In this document: positions 16,584 through 23,997 of the stretch, in pieces | Position numbering within the stretch: the first letter of the stretch is position 1 | How the letters are laid out: each line of letters opens with the position of its first letter | DNA from: Sandaracinaceae bacterium | GTDB lineage: Bacteria > Myxococcota_A > Polyangia > Polyangiales > Sandaracinaceae | Reading direction: 5' to 3' | Length of the DNA: 64,000 nt | Assembly (NCBI GenBank): GCA_020633195.1 | Contig: JACKEC010000014.1 | Span: forward strand, 682,001-746,000 | Position numbers and translations under genes: made by a program | The notes under the pieces: generated by a model | The model's database searches: none | Told to the model about the DNA's origin: nothing | The model's input: the letters and a program-made list of their open reading frames with translations, nothing else

Positions 16584-18302
16584 GTGGACTCGCCCCCGCG
16601 CTGGCTCGCGTGGCTGACCGCGCTGCCGCTCCTCTTGGGCGTCACGTGGATCGGCATCGACGCGAGCCGCGTCACCAGCGACCTCGACCGGCCGCGCGAT
16701 CTGCACGGGGCCGATCACGTCCAGAGCGACGCCTGCCAGCGCTGTCACCCGGGCCCCTTCGCGTCCTGGCGGCGGACCTTCCACCGGACGATGACCCAGG
16801 AGGCCACCGAGGCGTCCGTCGCGGGCGACTTCGACGACGCGCGGCTCGAGTACGGGGGCGTGACGGCCCGGATGGAGCGCGACCCGAGCGGCGGGTTCAC
16901 GATGCGCTTCGTCGGACCCGACGGCCGCGAGTGGTCGCGCGCGACGGTGGTGCGCACGATCGGGTCCCGGCGCTACCAGCAGTACCTCGCCGCGGACGGA
17001 GACGTGCTCTTCCGGCTCCCCGTCGCGTGGCATGTCGAGGAGCAACGCTGGTTCCACATGAACGGCGCCTTCCTCACCCCCGATCCGGAGCGCGAGGGCT
17101 CCGCGATCGCCGAGGCCGACTACTACCGGCACGTCACCCGCTGGAACGACAACTGTGTCTTCTGCCACAACGTCGCCGCGAACCCCGGCCGCGGCGAGGA
17201 CACCTGGGACACGGAGGTCGCCGAGCTCGGCGTCGCCTGCGAGGCCTGCCACGGGCCCGCCGACGAGCACGCCGGCGTCAACGCCGACCCGATCCGGCGC
17301 TACGCCCTGCACCTCTCGGACGAGCCCGACCCGACCATCGTGAACCCGCGACGACTCTCGCCGGAGCGGAGCGCCGAGGTCTGCGGTCGCTGCCACGGGC
17401 AGCGGATCGCCCCGGACGTGGATCGCTTCCTCCGTGACGGCGACCCCTACGTGCCCGGCGACGTGCTCTCCGACTACTCCCGGCCGCTGGCCCGCGACAC
17501 GTCGCTCGACGGCGACCCCACGGCGTTCCGCGATCGGTTCTGGGCCGACGGGACCGCGCGGCTGACGGCGTACGAGTACCAGGGCCTCCTCGCGTCTCCG
17601 TGCGACGAGCTCACCTGCACGAGCTGCCACGGGATGCACGAGGGCAACCCGCGCGGGCAGCTCCGCGACGCCGCGCGCGGAGACGGATCCTGCACGGGCT
17701 GCCACGACGCGAGCCTCGCGCTCCGGGGGCACACCGGCCACGCGTCGCCGGTCGAGTGCGTCGACTGCCACATGCCGCGGATCGTCTACGGGGTCGTCGA
17801 GGCGCACCGGAGCCACCGGATCGAGCTGCCGACGCCGCGCGCGGACCGCCCCGGGGCCTGCGCCCTCTGCCACGCGGACCGGACCGACGCCTGGATCGCG
17901 AACGGCTACCACGACCTCTACGGCCGCCGCGTGCCGCTCGACGACGGCGACCCGTGGCCACGGGTCCACCGCGACGCGGTCGGCGGGGATCCCATCGAGC
18001 GCTCGATCGCCGTCGCCGCGCTCGGGCGCTCCGGCGAGCTCGTCGAGAGGGCTCGGCGCGTCTCGCTGCTCCTCGACGTGATGGTCGAGGACCCCTACCC
18101 CGCGGTGCGGCACCTCGCGTGGCGGAGCCTCGGCCAGCTCGCGTCGATCCCGGACGGCTACGTCCCCGAAGGCGACCGCGAGGCGCGCGAGCGGTGGGTC
18201 CGGGACGCCGCGCCGGGGCTCGAGACGTCGGCCGCGTCGCCCGAGCGGCTCGCGCAGCTGCGCGAGGACGCCGCCCAGGAGGCCATCTTCATCGGCGAGT
18301 GA
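16584..18302 (+). CDS. Octaheme c-type cytochrome with HEAT-like C-terminus
   Basis: 572 residues from a GTG start, with an N-terminal hydrophobic segment (residues ~7-24) for export or anchoring. Eight CxxCH haem-attachment motifs start at residues 51 (CQRCH), 191 (CVFCH), 219 (CEACH), 267 (CGRCH), 345 (CTSCH), 370 (CTGCH), 392 (CVDCH) and 426 (CALCH), with many extra His residues available as distal ligands. The wide gap between haems 1 and 2 holds a ~130-residue beta domain. After haem 8 a helical segment (~465-560, with DPYPAVRHLAWRSLGQLA) resembles HEAT repeats. The haem spacing is like the cytochrome c554/multihaem families that carry electrons to or reduce N- or S-oxyanions, but no catalytic Lys-type motif (CxxCK) is present, so electron transfer is the safer call. 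No partner redox gene is adjacent. Confidence 0.87.
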   Translation: MDSPPRWLAWLTALPLLLGVTWIGIDASRVTSDLDRPRDLHGADHVQSDACQRCHPGPFASWRRTFHRTMTQEATEASVAGDFDDARLEYGGVTARMERDPSGGFTMRFVGPDGREWSRATVVRTIGSRRYQQYLAADGDVLFRLPVAWHVEEQRWFHMNGAFLTPDPEREGSAIAEADYYRHVTRWNDNCVFCHNVAANPGRGEDTWDTEVAELGVACEACHGPADEHAGVNADPIRRYALHLSDEPDPTIVNPRRLSPERSAEVCGRCHGQRIAPDVDRFLRDGDPYVPGDVLSDYSRPLARDTSLDGDPTAFRDRFWADGTARLTAYEYQGLLASPCDELTCTSCHGMHEGNPRGQLRDAARGDGSCTGCHDASLALRGHTGHASPVECVDCHMPRIVYGVVEAHRSHRIELPTPRADRPGACALCHADRTDAWIANGYHDLYGRRVPLDDGDPWPRVHRDAVGGDPIERSIAVAALGRSGELVERARRVSLLLDVMVEDPYPAVRHLAWRSLGQLASIPDGYVPEGDREARERWVRDAAPGLETSAASPERLAQLREDAAQEAIFIGE

Positions 18303-18320
18303 GGCTCGAGGTCTGTCGAT

Positions 18321-18405
18321 AAATCGCCTTCGGCGATTTCTCTCCGGCGAGGGGCAAGCCCCTCGCGCTCCCCACTGAGATCCTCCGACGCTTCGCGTCG
18401 TCGGA
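18321..18405. repeat. Cluster of three hairpins between convergent genes
   Basis: Three successive inverted repeats fill the 104-bp gap between the cytochrome and trmB stops. First, AAATCGCC/GGCGATTT at 18321-18339 with a TTC loop. Second, a 9-bp stem GCGAGGGGC/GCCCCTCGC at 18347-18366 with a 2-nt gap between arms. Third, CGACGC/GCGTCG at 18386-18400, extending outwards with a bulge. None has a long T-run on either strand, so they may be 3'-end stabilising or bidirectional termination elements, or REP-like palindromes. Confidence 0.6.
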
Positions 18406-18406
18406 C

Positions 18407-19012
18407 TCAGAGACGCCCCGCGAGGATCCTGTAGACGGGCAGCCCGTCCTCGTCGGCGCGGACCTCGCGGTTGCTCTTGGCCCAGGGGTTGTCGTCGAGG
18501 CGACGGGGCTCGAACGCGGGGTGCTCCACCATCAGGGCCTCGTAGGCGTCGGCTCGCTCCTCGACGTCCGTCTGCACGTAGAGCTCGCCCCCGGGCCCGA
18601 TCAGCCGCGCGAGGGTGTCGAGGAAGGTATCGGTCACGACCATCCGCTTGGTGTGGCGCTTCTTCCACCACGGGTCGGGGAAGTGGACGAACGCCCGCCG
18701 CACGCAGCCGTCGGGGCCCGCGCGCTCGAGCAGCTCGCGCGCGTCGGCGCGGAAAGCCCTCGCGTTGTCGAGCCCCTCGCGGATCCGCCGCTCCTCGACG
18801 AGGAAGGACCACTTCGCCTTGATCTCGATGCCGATCACGCGGCTCTCGCGGGCGCGGGCGCGCACGATGAACGACCGGCCCCGGCCGAAGCCGATGTCGA
18901 GCTCGAGCGGCGCGTCGCCGTCGATGAGGCTCGGGAGGTCGACGGGGCCGTCCGGCGGGCTCGGCGCCCGGTCCATGTAGCGGACGGGAGGGGGGGTCTC
19001 GGGAGGGGACAC
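18407..19012 (-). CDS. trmB: tRNA (guanine-N7-)-methyltransferase
   Basis: A 201-residue protein of the TrmB family, which methylates G46 of tRNA using S-adenosylmethionine. The SAM-binding motif LELDIGFGRGRSFI is followed by VIGIEIKAKW. The family signature HFPDPWWKKRHTKRMV carries the catalytic Asp, and the late motif is YVQTDVEERADAY. It is slightly short for the family because the N-terminus is reduced. The start is uncertain: GTG at 19012 gives 201 residues and ATG at 18976 gives 189. A good -35/-10 pair just upstream would place transcription start near 19014, which favours the ATG. The gene is divergent from the response-regulator gene. Confidence 0.93.
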   Translation of the reverse strand: MSPPETPPPVRYMDRAPSPPDGPVDLPSLIDGDAPLELDIGFGRGRSFIVRARARESRVIGIEIKAKWSFLVEERRIREGLDNARAFRADARELLERAGPDGCVRRAFVHFPDPWWKKRHTKRMVVTDTFLDTLARLIGPGGELYVQTDVEERADAYEALMVEHPAFEPRRLDDNPWAKSNREVRADEDGLPVYRILAGRL

Positions 19013-19021
19013 GGGCCGCTG

Positions 19022-19050
19022 CGATTACGTCTCGACCGCCCGACTGTCAA
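19022..19050 (-). promoter_or_regulatory. Putative sigma-70-type promoter for trmB
   Basis: On the minus strand a perfect -35 TTGACA (19050-19045) is separated by 17 nt from TAATCG (19027-19022). The -10 match is weak. It lies directly upstream of trmB and predicts transcription start close to 19014. Confidence 0.4.
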
Positions 19051-19071
19051 ACCCGTAGGTGTGCACCATTC

Positions 19072-19101
19072 TTGACCCTTCCCGGCCTCTTCGCGTATCC
19101 A
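19072..19101 (+). promoter_or_regulatory. Putative promoter for the response-regulator gene
   Basis: TTGACC at 19072-19077 and TATCCA at 19096-19101 are spaced by 18 nt, upstream of the GTG at 19148. Both elements are partial matches to the housekeeping consensus. Confidence 0.35.
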
Positions 19102-19147
19102 GGCAACGTGCTCGTCGCGCATGACGTCGGGCCATGAGGAGGTCTGT

Positions 19148-20005
19148 GTGGCGGTGAAAATCCTGGCCGCGGACGATAGCGCCACGATGCGCAAGGTCCT
19201 GGAGCTGACCTTCGCCGGCGAGCCGGTCGAGATCGAGACCGTCGACAGCGGGGAGGCAGCGGTCGAACGCGCCTCTCAGTCGGCGCCCGACGTGGTCATC
19301 GCGGACGCGTCGATGTCGATGAGCGGGTACGAGGTCGCGCAGCAGCTCAAGAGCAACCCCGCCACCCAGAACGTGGCCGTGATCGTGCTCGCCTCGCAGC
19401 ACCACGCGTACGACGCGGCCAAGGGGAAGGAGTGCGGCGTCGACGACCACGTCCTCAAGCCGTACGACTCGCAGGTCATGATCGACAAGACGCAAGAGGT
19501 CTTGTCTCGTCCTCGCGCGAGCGCGTCCGGCGGAGCCGTGTCGGCCCCGGCGCGCCCGGTGCCCGCCGCCCCGCCCCAGCGCCCGAGCTCGCCCGGGGTC
19601 GGTCGCCCGGCCACCGGCGCGCCCTCGAACCTGCGCTCGACCGTCAGCTTCGGGACGCCGCAGCGGCCCGTGCTCGAGCTCGCCGAGGAGGACGCGGCCC
19701 CGGCGCGCCCCGCGGCGCCGAAGCTCCCGCCGCGTCCGCCCGCGCGCCCGGCCCGCCCCGCGGTCACCGCGCCGACGGCGCCGTCTCAGCCCACGCCCTC
19801 GCCCGCTCCGTCGGCGGCGGCCGCGGCGACGTCCTCGAGCGGCCCGATGGCCTCGAAGCTCGAAGAGCTGGGCCTCTCGCAGGACCAGATCGACGGCGTG
19901 CTCGCGCTCTCGCGCGAGGTGATCGAGCAGGTGGTCTGGGAGGTCGTGCCGGACCTCGCCGAGGTCATCATCCGCGAGGAGATCCGACGTCTCACCGCGG
20001 AGTGA
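19148..20005 (+). CDS. Response regulator with Pro/Ala linker and conserved helical tail
   Basis: 285 residues from the GTG at 19148, which has a strong GAGGAGG ribosome site 5 nt upstream; an ATG 27 nt earlier would put that site inside the coding region. The receiver domain is residues 1-125: acidic pair D9-D10, phospho-acceptor D53 in VVIADASM, and the conserved Lys K104 in VLKPYD. A ~100-residue Pro/Ala/Ser/Arg linker follows. The last ~55 residues are helical, with LEELGLSQDQIDGVLALSRE and the acidic/aliphatic motif VVWEVVPDLAEVIIREEIRR. A tail with this EVVPxLAE motif recurs in myxobacterial regulators. There is no DNA-binding domain, so output is probably by protein contact. No histidine kinase is adjacent. 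Confidence 0.87.
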   Translation: MAVKILAADDSATMRKVLELTFAGEPVEIETVDSGEAAVERASQSAPDVVIADASMSMSGYEVAQQLKSNPATQNVAVIVLASQHHAYDAAKGKECGVDDHVLKPYDSQVMIDKTQEVLSRPRASASGGAVSAPARPVPAAPPQRPSSPGVGRPATGAPSNLRSTVSFGTPQRPVLELAEEDAAPARPAAPKLPPRPPARPARPAVTAPTAPSQPTPSPAPSAAAAATSSSGPMASKLEELGLSQDQIDGVLALSREVIEQVVWEVVPDLAEVIIREEIRRLTAE

Positions 20006-20038
20006 TCTCGCTGGGGATGGTGCTATGCCGTCCCTCCC

Positions 20039-22678
20039 ATGAGCGCTGACTCCTTCGAGACGATCGACTTCGCTTCGCTGCCCAAGCACTTCGACTCCGC
20101 CGCCGCCGAGGAGCGCCTCGGCGAGGCGTGGGAAGCTCGGGGCGTCTACCACTACGACCCGACGCGCCCGCGGGAGGAGACGTTCGTCGTCGACACCCCG
20201 CCGCCGACCGTGTCGGGCTCGCTCCACATGGGGCACGTCTTCAGCTACACGCACACCGACGTGCTCGTGCGGCAGCGCCGGATGCGCGGGCAGAACATCT
20301 TCTATCCCATGGGCTGGGACGACAACGGCCTGCCCACCGAGCGCCGCGTCCAGAACCACTTCCACGTGCGCTGCGAGCCGGGCGTCCCGTACGACCCGGA
20401 CCTGAAGCGCGAGCCGGTGGACGCCAAGACGGCCAAGAAGGAGCGGCCGCTCGTCGTCTCGCGCCGCAACTTCATCGAGCTCTGCAACATCGTCACGCGC
20501 GAGGACGAGAAGGCCTTCATGGCGCTGTGGCGCCGGATGGGGCTCAGCGTCGACTGGCGGCAGGAGTACGCCACCATCGATGATCACTGCCGACACCTCG
20601 CGCAGCTCTCGTTCCTGGACCTGCACGAGAAGGGGCACGTCTACAGCAACGAAGCGCCGACGATGTGGGACGTGGACTTCCAGACCGCGGTCGCGCAGGC
20701 CGAGGTGGAGGACCGCCCGAAGAACGGCGCCTTCCACGACATCCGCTTCGGCGTCCGCGGCGCGCCCGATCGCAGCTTCGTGATCTCGACTACGCGGCCC
20801 GAGCTGCTCCCGGCGTGCGTCGCGGTGACCGCGCACCCGAACGACGAGCGGTACAAGGATCTGTTCGGCAAGGAGGCGATCACCCCGCTCTTCTCCGCGC
20901 CGGTGCGGATCTTCCCGAGCGAGCTCGCCGACCCCGAGAAGGGCACGGGCATCCTCATGGTCTGCACGTTCGGCGACCAGACCGACGTCCACTGGTGGCG
21001 CACCGAGAAGCTCGCGCTCCGCCAGATCGTGGGGCGCGACGGACGCCTCACCCCGGTCACCTTCGGCGACGACGCGTTCCCGAGCGACGCGCCCGAGGAG
21101 GCCAACCGCCACTACGCGGAGCTGGCCGGCAAGAAGGTCGCGCAGGCGCGCGAGGCCATCGTCGGGATGCTCGGCGACGCGCTCGTCGCGCCGCCCCGCC
21201 CCACCGAGCAGGCGGTGAAGCACTACGAGAAGGGGGACCGCCCGCTCGAGTTCATCACCACGCGGCAGTGGTTCGTGCGGCTGCTCCACCAGAAGGCCGC
21301 GCTGATCGAGAAGGGCGAGGCCATCGGCTGGCACCCGGACTTCATGCGCCTCCGCTACAAGAACTGGACGGAGGGCCTCGCGTTCGACTGGTGCGTGAGC
21401 CGCCAGCGCTACTTCGGGGTGCCCTTCCCCGTCTGGTACCCGGTCGGCGCCGACGGACAGCCCGACTACCAGCACCCGATCATCGCGGCCGCGGAGACGC
21501 TCCCCGTCGATCCGATGAGCGACGCGCCCCCCGGGTTCACCGAGACGCAGCGCGACCAGGCCGGCGGCTTCACCGGCGAGCCGGACGTCTTCGACACCTG
21601 GTTCACCAGCTCGCTGACCCCTCAGATCGGCAGCCACTGGAAGCTCGACGAGGCCCGTCACGCGCGGCTGTTCCCCGCGGACATCCGGCCGCAGAGCCAC
21701 GAGATCATCCGGACCTGGGCGTTCTACACGATCGCCAAGGCGCTCCTCCACGAGGGCCAGATCCCCTGGCACCACGTCGTGATCAGCGGCTGGATCCTCG
21801 ATCCCGACCGCAAGAAGATGAGCAAGAGCAAGGGCAACGTGGTCACCCCCGCGGCGCTGCTCGACGAGTGGGGCGCGGACGGCGTGCGCTACTGGGCGGC
21901 CGGCGCGCGGCTCGGGACGGACACCGCCTTCGACCCGCAGGTCCTCAAGGTCGGCAAGCGGCTCGTCACCAAGCTCTTCAACGCCGGCAAGTTCGTCCTC
22001 TCGCAGGAGGCCGAGCGGCACCCGATCACCCGCGAGCTCGACCGCGCGTTCGTCGCGTCGCTGGCCGCGCTCGTCGAGGAGGCGACCGCCGCGTTCGACG
22101 AGTTCGAGTACGCCAAGGCGCTGATGGCGACCGAGTCGTTCTTCTGGTCGAGCTTCACCGACACCTACCTCGAGCTGTCGAAGGCGCGCGCGCGCGGCGA
22201 CCTCGGGGACGCCGCGGATCGCGGCTCCGCGGCGGCGACGCTCCGGCTCGGCCTGAACGTGCTGCTGCGCCTGCTCGCGCCGGTGCTGCCGTACATCACC
22301 GAGGAGGTCTGGTCCTGGATCTTCGCGGCCGAGACGGGCCACCCGTCCATCCACGCGGCGCCCTGGCCCACGGTGGAGGAGCTGTCGGCCGCGGCGCCCG
22401 CGCCGGACGACGCCGGCAGCTTCGCGCTCGCGGTCGACGCGATGACCGCCGTCAACAAGCGCAAGAGCGACGAGGGCGTCTCCGTCGGCCGCGTGACGGA
22501 GCTGCTCGTGCTCGCCGCGAACGAGGCGACGGCCGCGCGCCTCGCGCCGGTGTGGGACGACGTCGCGGGATCCGCGCGGTGCGTCGAGCATCGCGTGGAG
22601 ACCAAGGCGGACCTGGCCGACGGCGCCTTCGAGGTGCTCGAGGCGCGCTTCGCGCCCAAGGCCCCGAAGGGCGAGTAG
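20039..22678 (+). CDS. valS: Valine--tRNA ligase
   Basis: An 879-residue class I aminoacyl-tRNA synthetase that charges tRNA-Val. The HIGH-type motif is GSLHMGH at ~61-67 and the KMSKS motif is KKMSKSKGN at ~592-600. The DDNGLPTERRVQ motif belongs to the valyl group. An editing (CP1) domain lies between ~200 and 400 (STTRPELLPACVAV), followed by the anticodon-binding domain from ~640. The shorter length (compared with ~950 in E. coli) and lack of a long C-terminal coiled-coil fit the shorter valS subgroup. It starts 33 bp after the response-regulator stop and ends 2 bp from the convergent ogt stop. Confidence 0.96.
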   Translation: MSADSFETIDFASLPKHFDSAAAEERLGEAWEARGVYHYDPTRPREETFVVDTPPPTVSGSLHMGHVFSYTHTDVLVRQRRMRGQNIFYPMGWDDNGLPTERRVQNHFHVRCEPGVPYDPDLKREPVDAKTAKKERPLVVSRRNFIELCNIVTREDEKAFMALWRRMGLSVDWRQEYATIDDHCRHLAQLSFLDLHEKGHVYSNEAPTMWDVDFQTAVAQAEVEDRPKNGAFHDIRFGVRGAPDRSFVISTTRPELLPACVAVTAHPNDERYKDLFGKEAITPLFSAPVRIFPSELADPEKGTGILMVCTFGDQTDVHWWRTEKLALRQIVGRDGRLTPVTFGDDAFPSDAPEEANRHYAELAGKKVAQAREAIVGMLGDALVAPPRPTEQAVKHYEKGDRPLEFITTRQWFVRLLHQKAALIEKGEAIGWHPDFMRLRYKNWTEGLAFDWCVSRQRYFGVPFPVWYPVGADGQPDYQHPIIAAAETLPVDPMSDAPPGFTETQRDQAGGFTGEPDVFDTWFTSSLTPQIGSHWKLDEARHARLFPADIRPQSHEIIRTWAFYTIAKALLHEGQIPWHHVVISGWILDPDRKKMSKSKGNVVTPAALLDEWGADGVRYWAAGARLGTDTAFDPQVLKVGKRLVTKLFNAGKFVLSQEAERHPITRELDRAFVASLAALVEEATAAFDEFEYAKALMATESFFWSSFTDTYLELSKARARGDLGDAADRGSAAATLRLGLNVLLRLLAPVLPYITEEVWSWIFAAETGHPSIHAAPWPTVEELSAAAPAPDDAGSFALAVDAMTAVNKRKSDEGVSVGRVTELLVLAANEATAARLAPVWDDVAGSARCVEHRVETKADLADGAFEVLEARFAPKAPKGE

Positions 22679-22680
22679 CC

Positions 22681-23265
22681 CTACAGCAGCTCGAGCTGGC
22701 CGGGGTGGACGTGGTCGTTCTCGACCCGGACGCCCTCGAGCTCGAGCAAGAAGCGTTTCTTGTCCAGGCCGCCCGAGAAGCCGCCGAGCGCGTAGCCGGC
22801 GGCGACGCAGCGGTGGCAAGGCACGATCAGCGGGATCGGGTTGGCCCCCATCGCCATCCCGATCGCGCGCATCGATCGCGGGGAGCCGGCGTCGGCGGCC
22901 AGGCCGGCGTAGGTGCGCACGGACCCGCGCGGCACCTCGCGCAGCGCGCGCCAGGCCCGGCGCTGGAACTTCGTGCCGCCGAGGCGCACGGGGAGCGACG
23001 CGGGGTCCACCGGCGCACCCTCGAAGTAGCGGGCGAGGCCCTCGTAGATCACTCGCGGGAGCGCGCGCTCCGGGATCGCGTCGAGCTCGGGCAGCCAGCG
23101 CCGGCGCACCTCCTCGGGAGGCGGCTCGCCGGAGAGCTCCACCATCACGACGCCCTCGGGGACCCACGCGATCCAGATCGCCCCGAAGCGCCCGGCCGCG
23201 AACACGTTCTGCCCCGCGGTCTCGAGTGGGCCGGGGCCGAGGTCTTTGTTACCTTGCTCGGGCAT
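22681..23265 (-). CDS. ogt: Methylated-DNA--protein-cysteine S-methyltransferase
   Basis: A 194-residue suicide repair protein that transfers the alkyl group from O6-alkylguanine in DNA to its own cysteine. The active-site motif is PCHR with C150; nearby are SVRTYAGLAADAG and MRAIGMAMGANPIPLIVPCHR, and the late Asn/Gly-hinge-like region GYALGGFSGGLDKKRFLLELE. The C-terminal DNA-binding half is well preserved and the N-terminal half is degenerate, as usual. The only reasonable start is the ATG at 23265, which shares the palindrome CATG with the start of the divergent lipoprotein, leaving no private leader for either gene. Confidence 0.93.
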   Translation of the reverse strand: MPEQGNKDLGPGPLETAGQNVFAAGRFGAIWIAWVPEGVVMVELSGEPPPEEVRRRWLPELDAIPERALPRVIYEGLARYFEGAPVDPASLPVRLGGTKFQRRAWRALREVPRGSVRTYAGLAADAGSPRSMRAIGMAMGANPIPLIVPCHRCVAAGYALGGFSGGLDKKRFLLELEGVRVENDHVHPGQLELL

Positions 23266-23827
23266 GGGGCGTTTGGGGTTCCTGGTCGGCGTCTCCGCCG
23301 TGGCCGCGCTGGGCTGCGGGCCCAGCTTACGGCGGGTCCAGGACAGCCGCGTCTACTTCGAGCGTTGCTACGCAGCCGACTTCGATGCCCGGATCCCGCT
23401 CGCCGAGAAGCATGCCTGCTGGACGGCTTGGTTGGAACACTACACGACCGGCCAGCCGCCCGAGCGCGCTCGCTACGCGCGAGAGCGCCTCTACCAGGTG
23501 GAGCACGGCGAGTCGGTGCCGCGCCTGCCCGGCATGCCGGTGGCCACGATCGGGCCGCGCTCGGTCGCCCCTCTCACCGTCGCGAGCGAAGAGGTCGAGG
23601 TCGCGCCCGATCCCCCCGCCAACGTCGACGAGGAGATCGCCGAGAGCCCTCGACCTCGACGGATCCGACGCGCGTCCCCGATGCCCCGGACGTCGAACCC
23701 GTCCTGCGCGGCTCGCGCGTGCGAGGCGCCCTGGCGCGAGTGTCGCGAGCGCTGCTCGGACGACGCCGAGACGTGCGACGCGGCCTGCGAGGTCGAGCTG
23801 CAGTCCTGCGCGCGCGGCTGCTTCTGA
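23264..23827 (+). CDS. Small Cys-rich lipoprotein
   Basis: 187 residues from the ATG at 23264; a TTG at 23246 with a GAGG box upstream is an alternative. The signal peptide ends at lipobox ALGC. The mature part starts with a helical, charged segment (VYFERCYAADFDARIPLAEK), passes through a Val/Pro/Glu linker, and ends in a Cys-rich helical tail where Cys recurs every 3-4 residues (for example CRERCSDDAETCDAACEVEL). I do not recognise a family. It is divergent from ogt and is followed by a clear terminator. Confidence 0.75.
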   Translation: MGRLGFLVGVSAVAALGCGPSLRRVQDSRVYFERCYAADFDARIPLAEKHACWTAWLEHYTTGQPPERARYARERLYQVEHGESVPRLPGMPVATIGPRSVAPLTVASEEVEVAPDPPANVDEEIAESPRPRRIRRASPMPRTSNPSCAARACEAPWRECRERCSDDAETCDAACEVELQSCARGCF

Positions 23828-23829
23828 TT

Positions 23830-23854
23830 CTGCGCGCGATCGCAGGGCTTTTTT
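23830..23854 (+). terminator. Rho-independent terminator
   Basis: Stem CTGCG (23830-23834) with CGCAG (23841-23845), then GGC and a run of six T at 23849-23854. It begins 3 bp after the stop of the small lipoprotein gene. Confidence 0.7.
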
Positions 23855-23891
23855 CCCATGTGACGCGGGACCGCGGTCCGTTTGCCCCACC

Positions 23892-23989
23892 GTCACCATC
23901 GGTGACATAGTCGGCTCGCCTCCGGCCCGGGGCTGCCTCATCGGGCAGCCAGAGTGGATTCCGACCGAAACTCAGACTCGGTCGGGAGG
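23892..23989 (+). promoter_or_regulatory. Structured leader ahead of the glycosyltransferase gene
   Basis: Three perfect inverted repeats precede the ATG at 23998: GTCACC/GGTGAC (23892-23906), GGCTGCC/GGCAGCC (23931-23950) and CCGACCGA/TCGGTCGG (23961-23968 with 23978-23985). The last 3' arm runs into the GGGAGG ribosome site (23984-23989), so the fold could hide it. There is no match to a riboswitch class I know. Confidence 0.4.
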
Positions 23990-23997
23990 CGAGCTCG

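Noticed and set aside
19025..23167. A 1380-codon open frame on the minus strand over the response regulator and valS
   Set aside because: valS and the response regulator carry complete catalytic and phosphorylation motifs on the plus strand. The antisense product is low-complexity Arg/Glu/Leu/Val.
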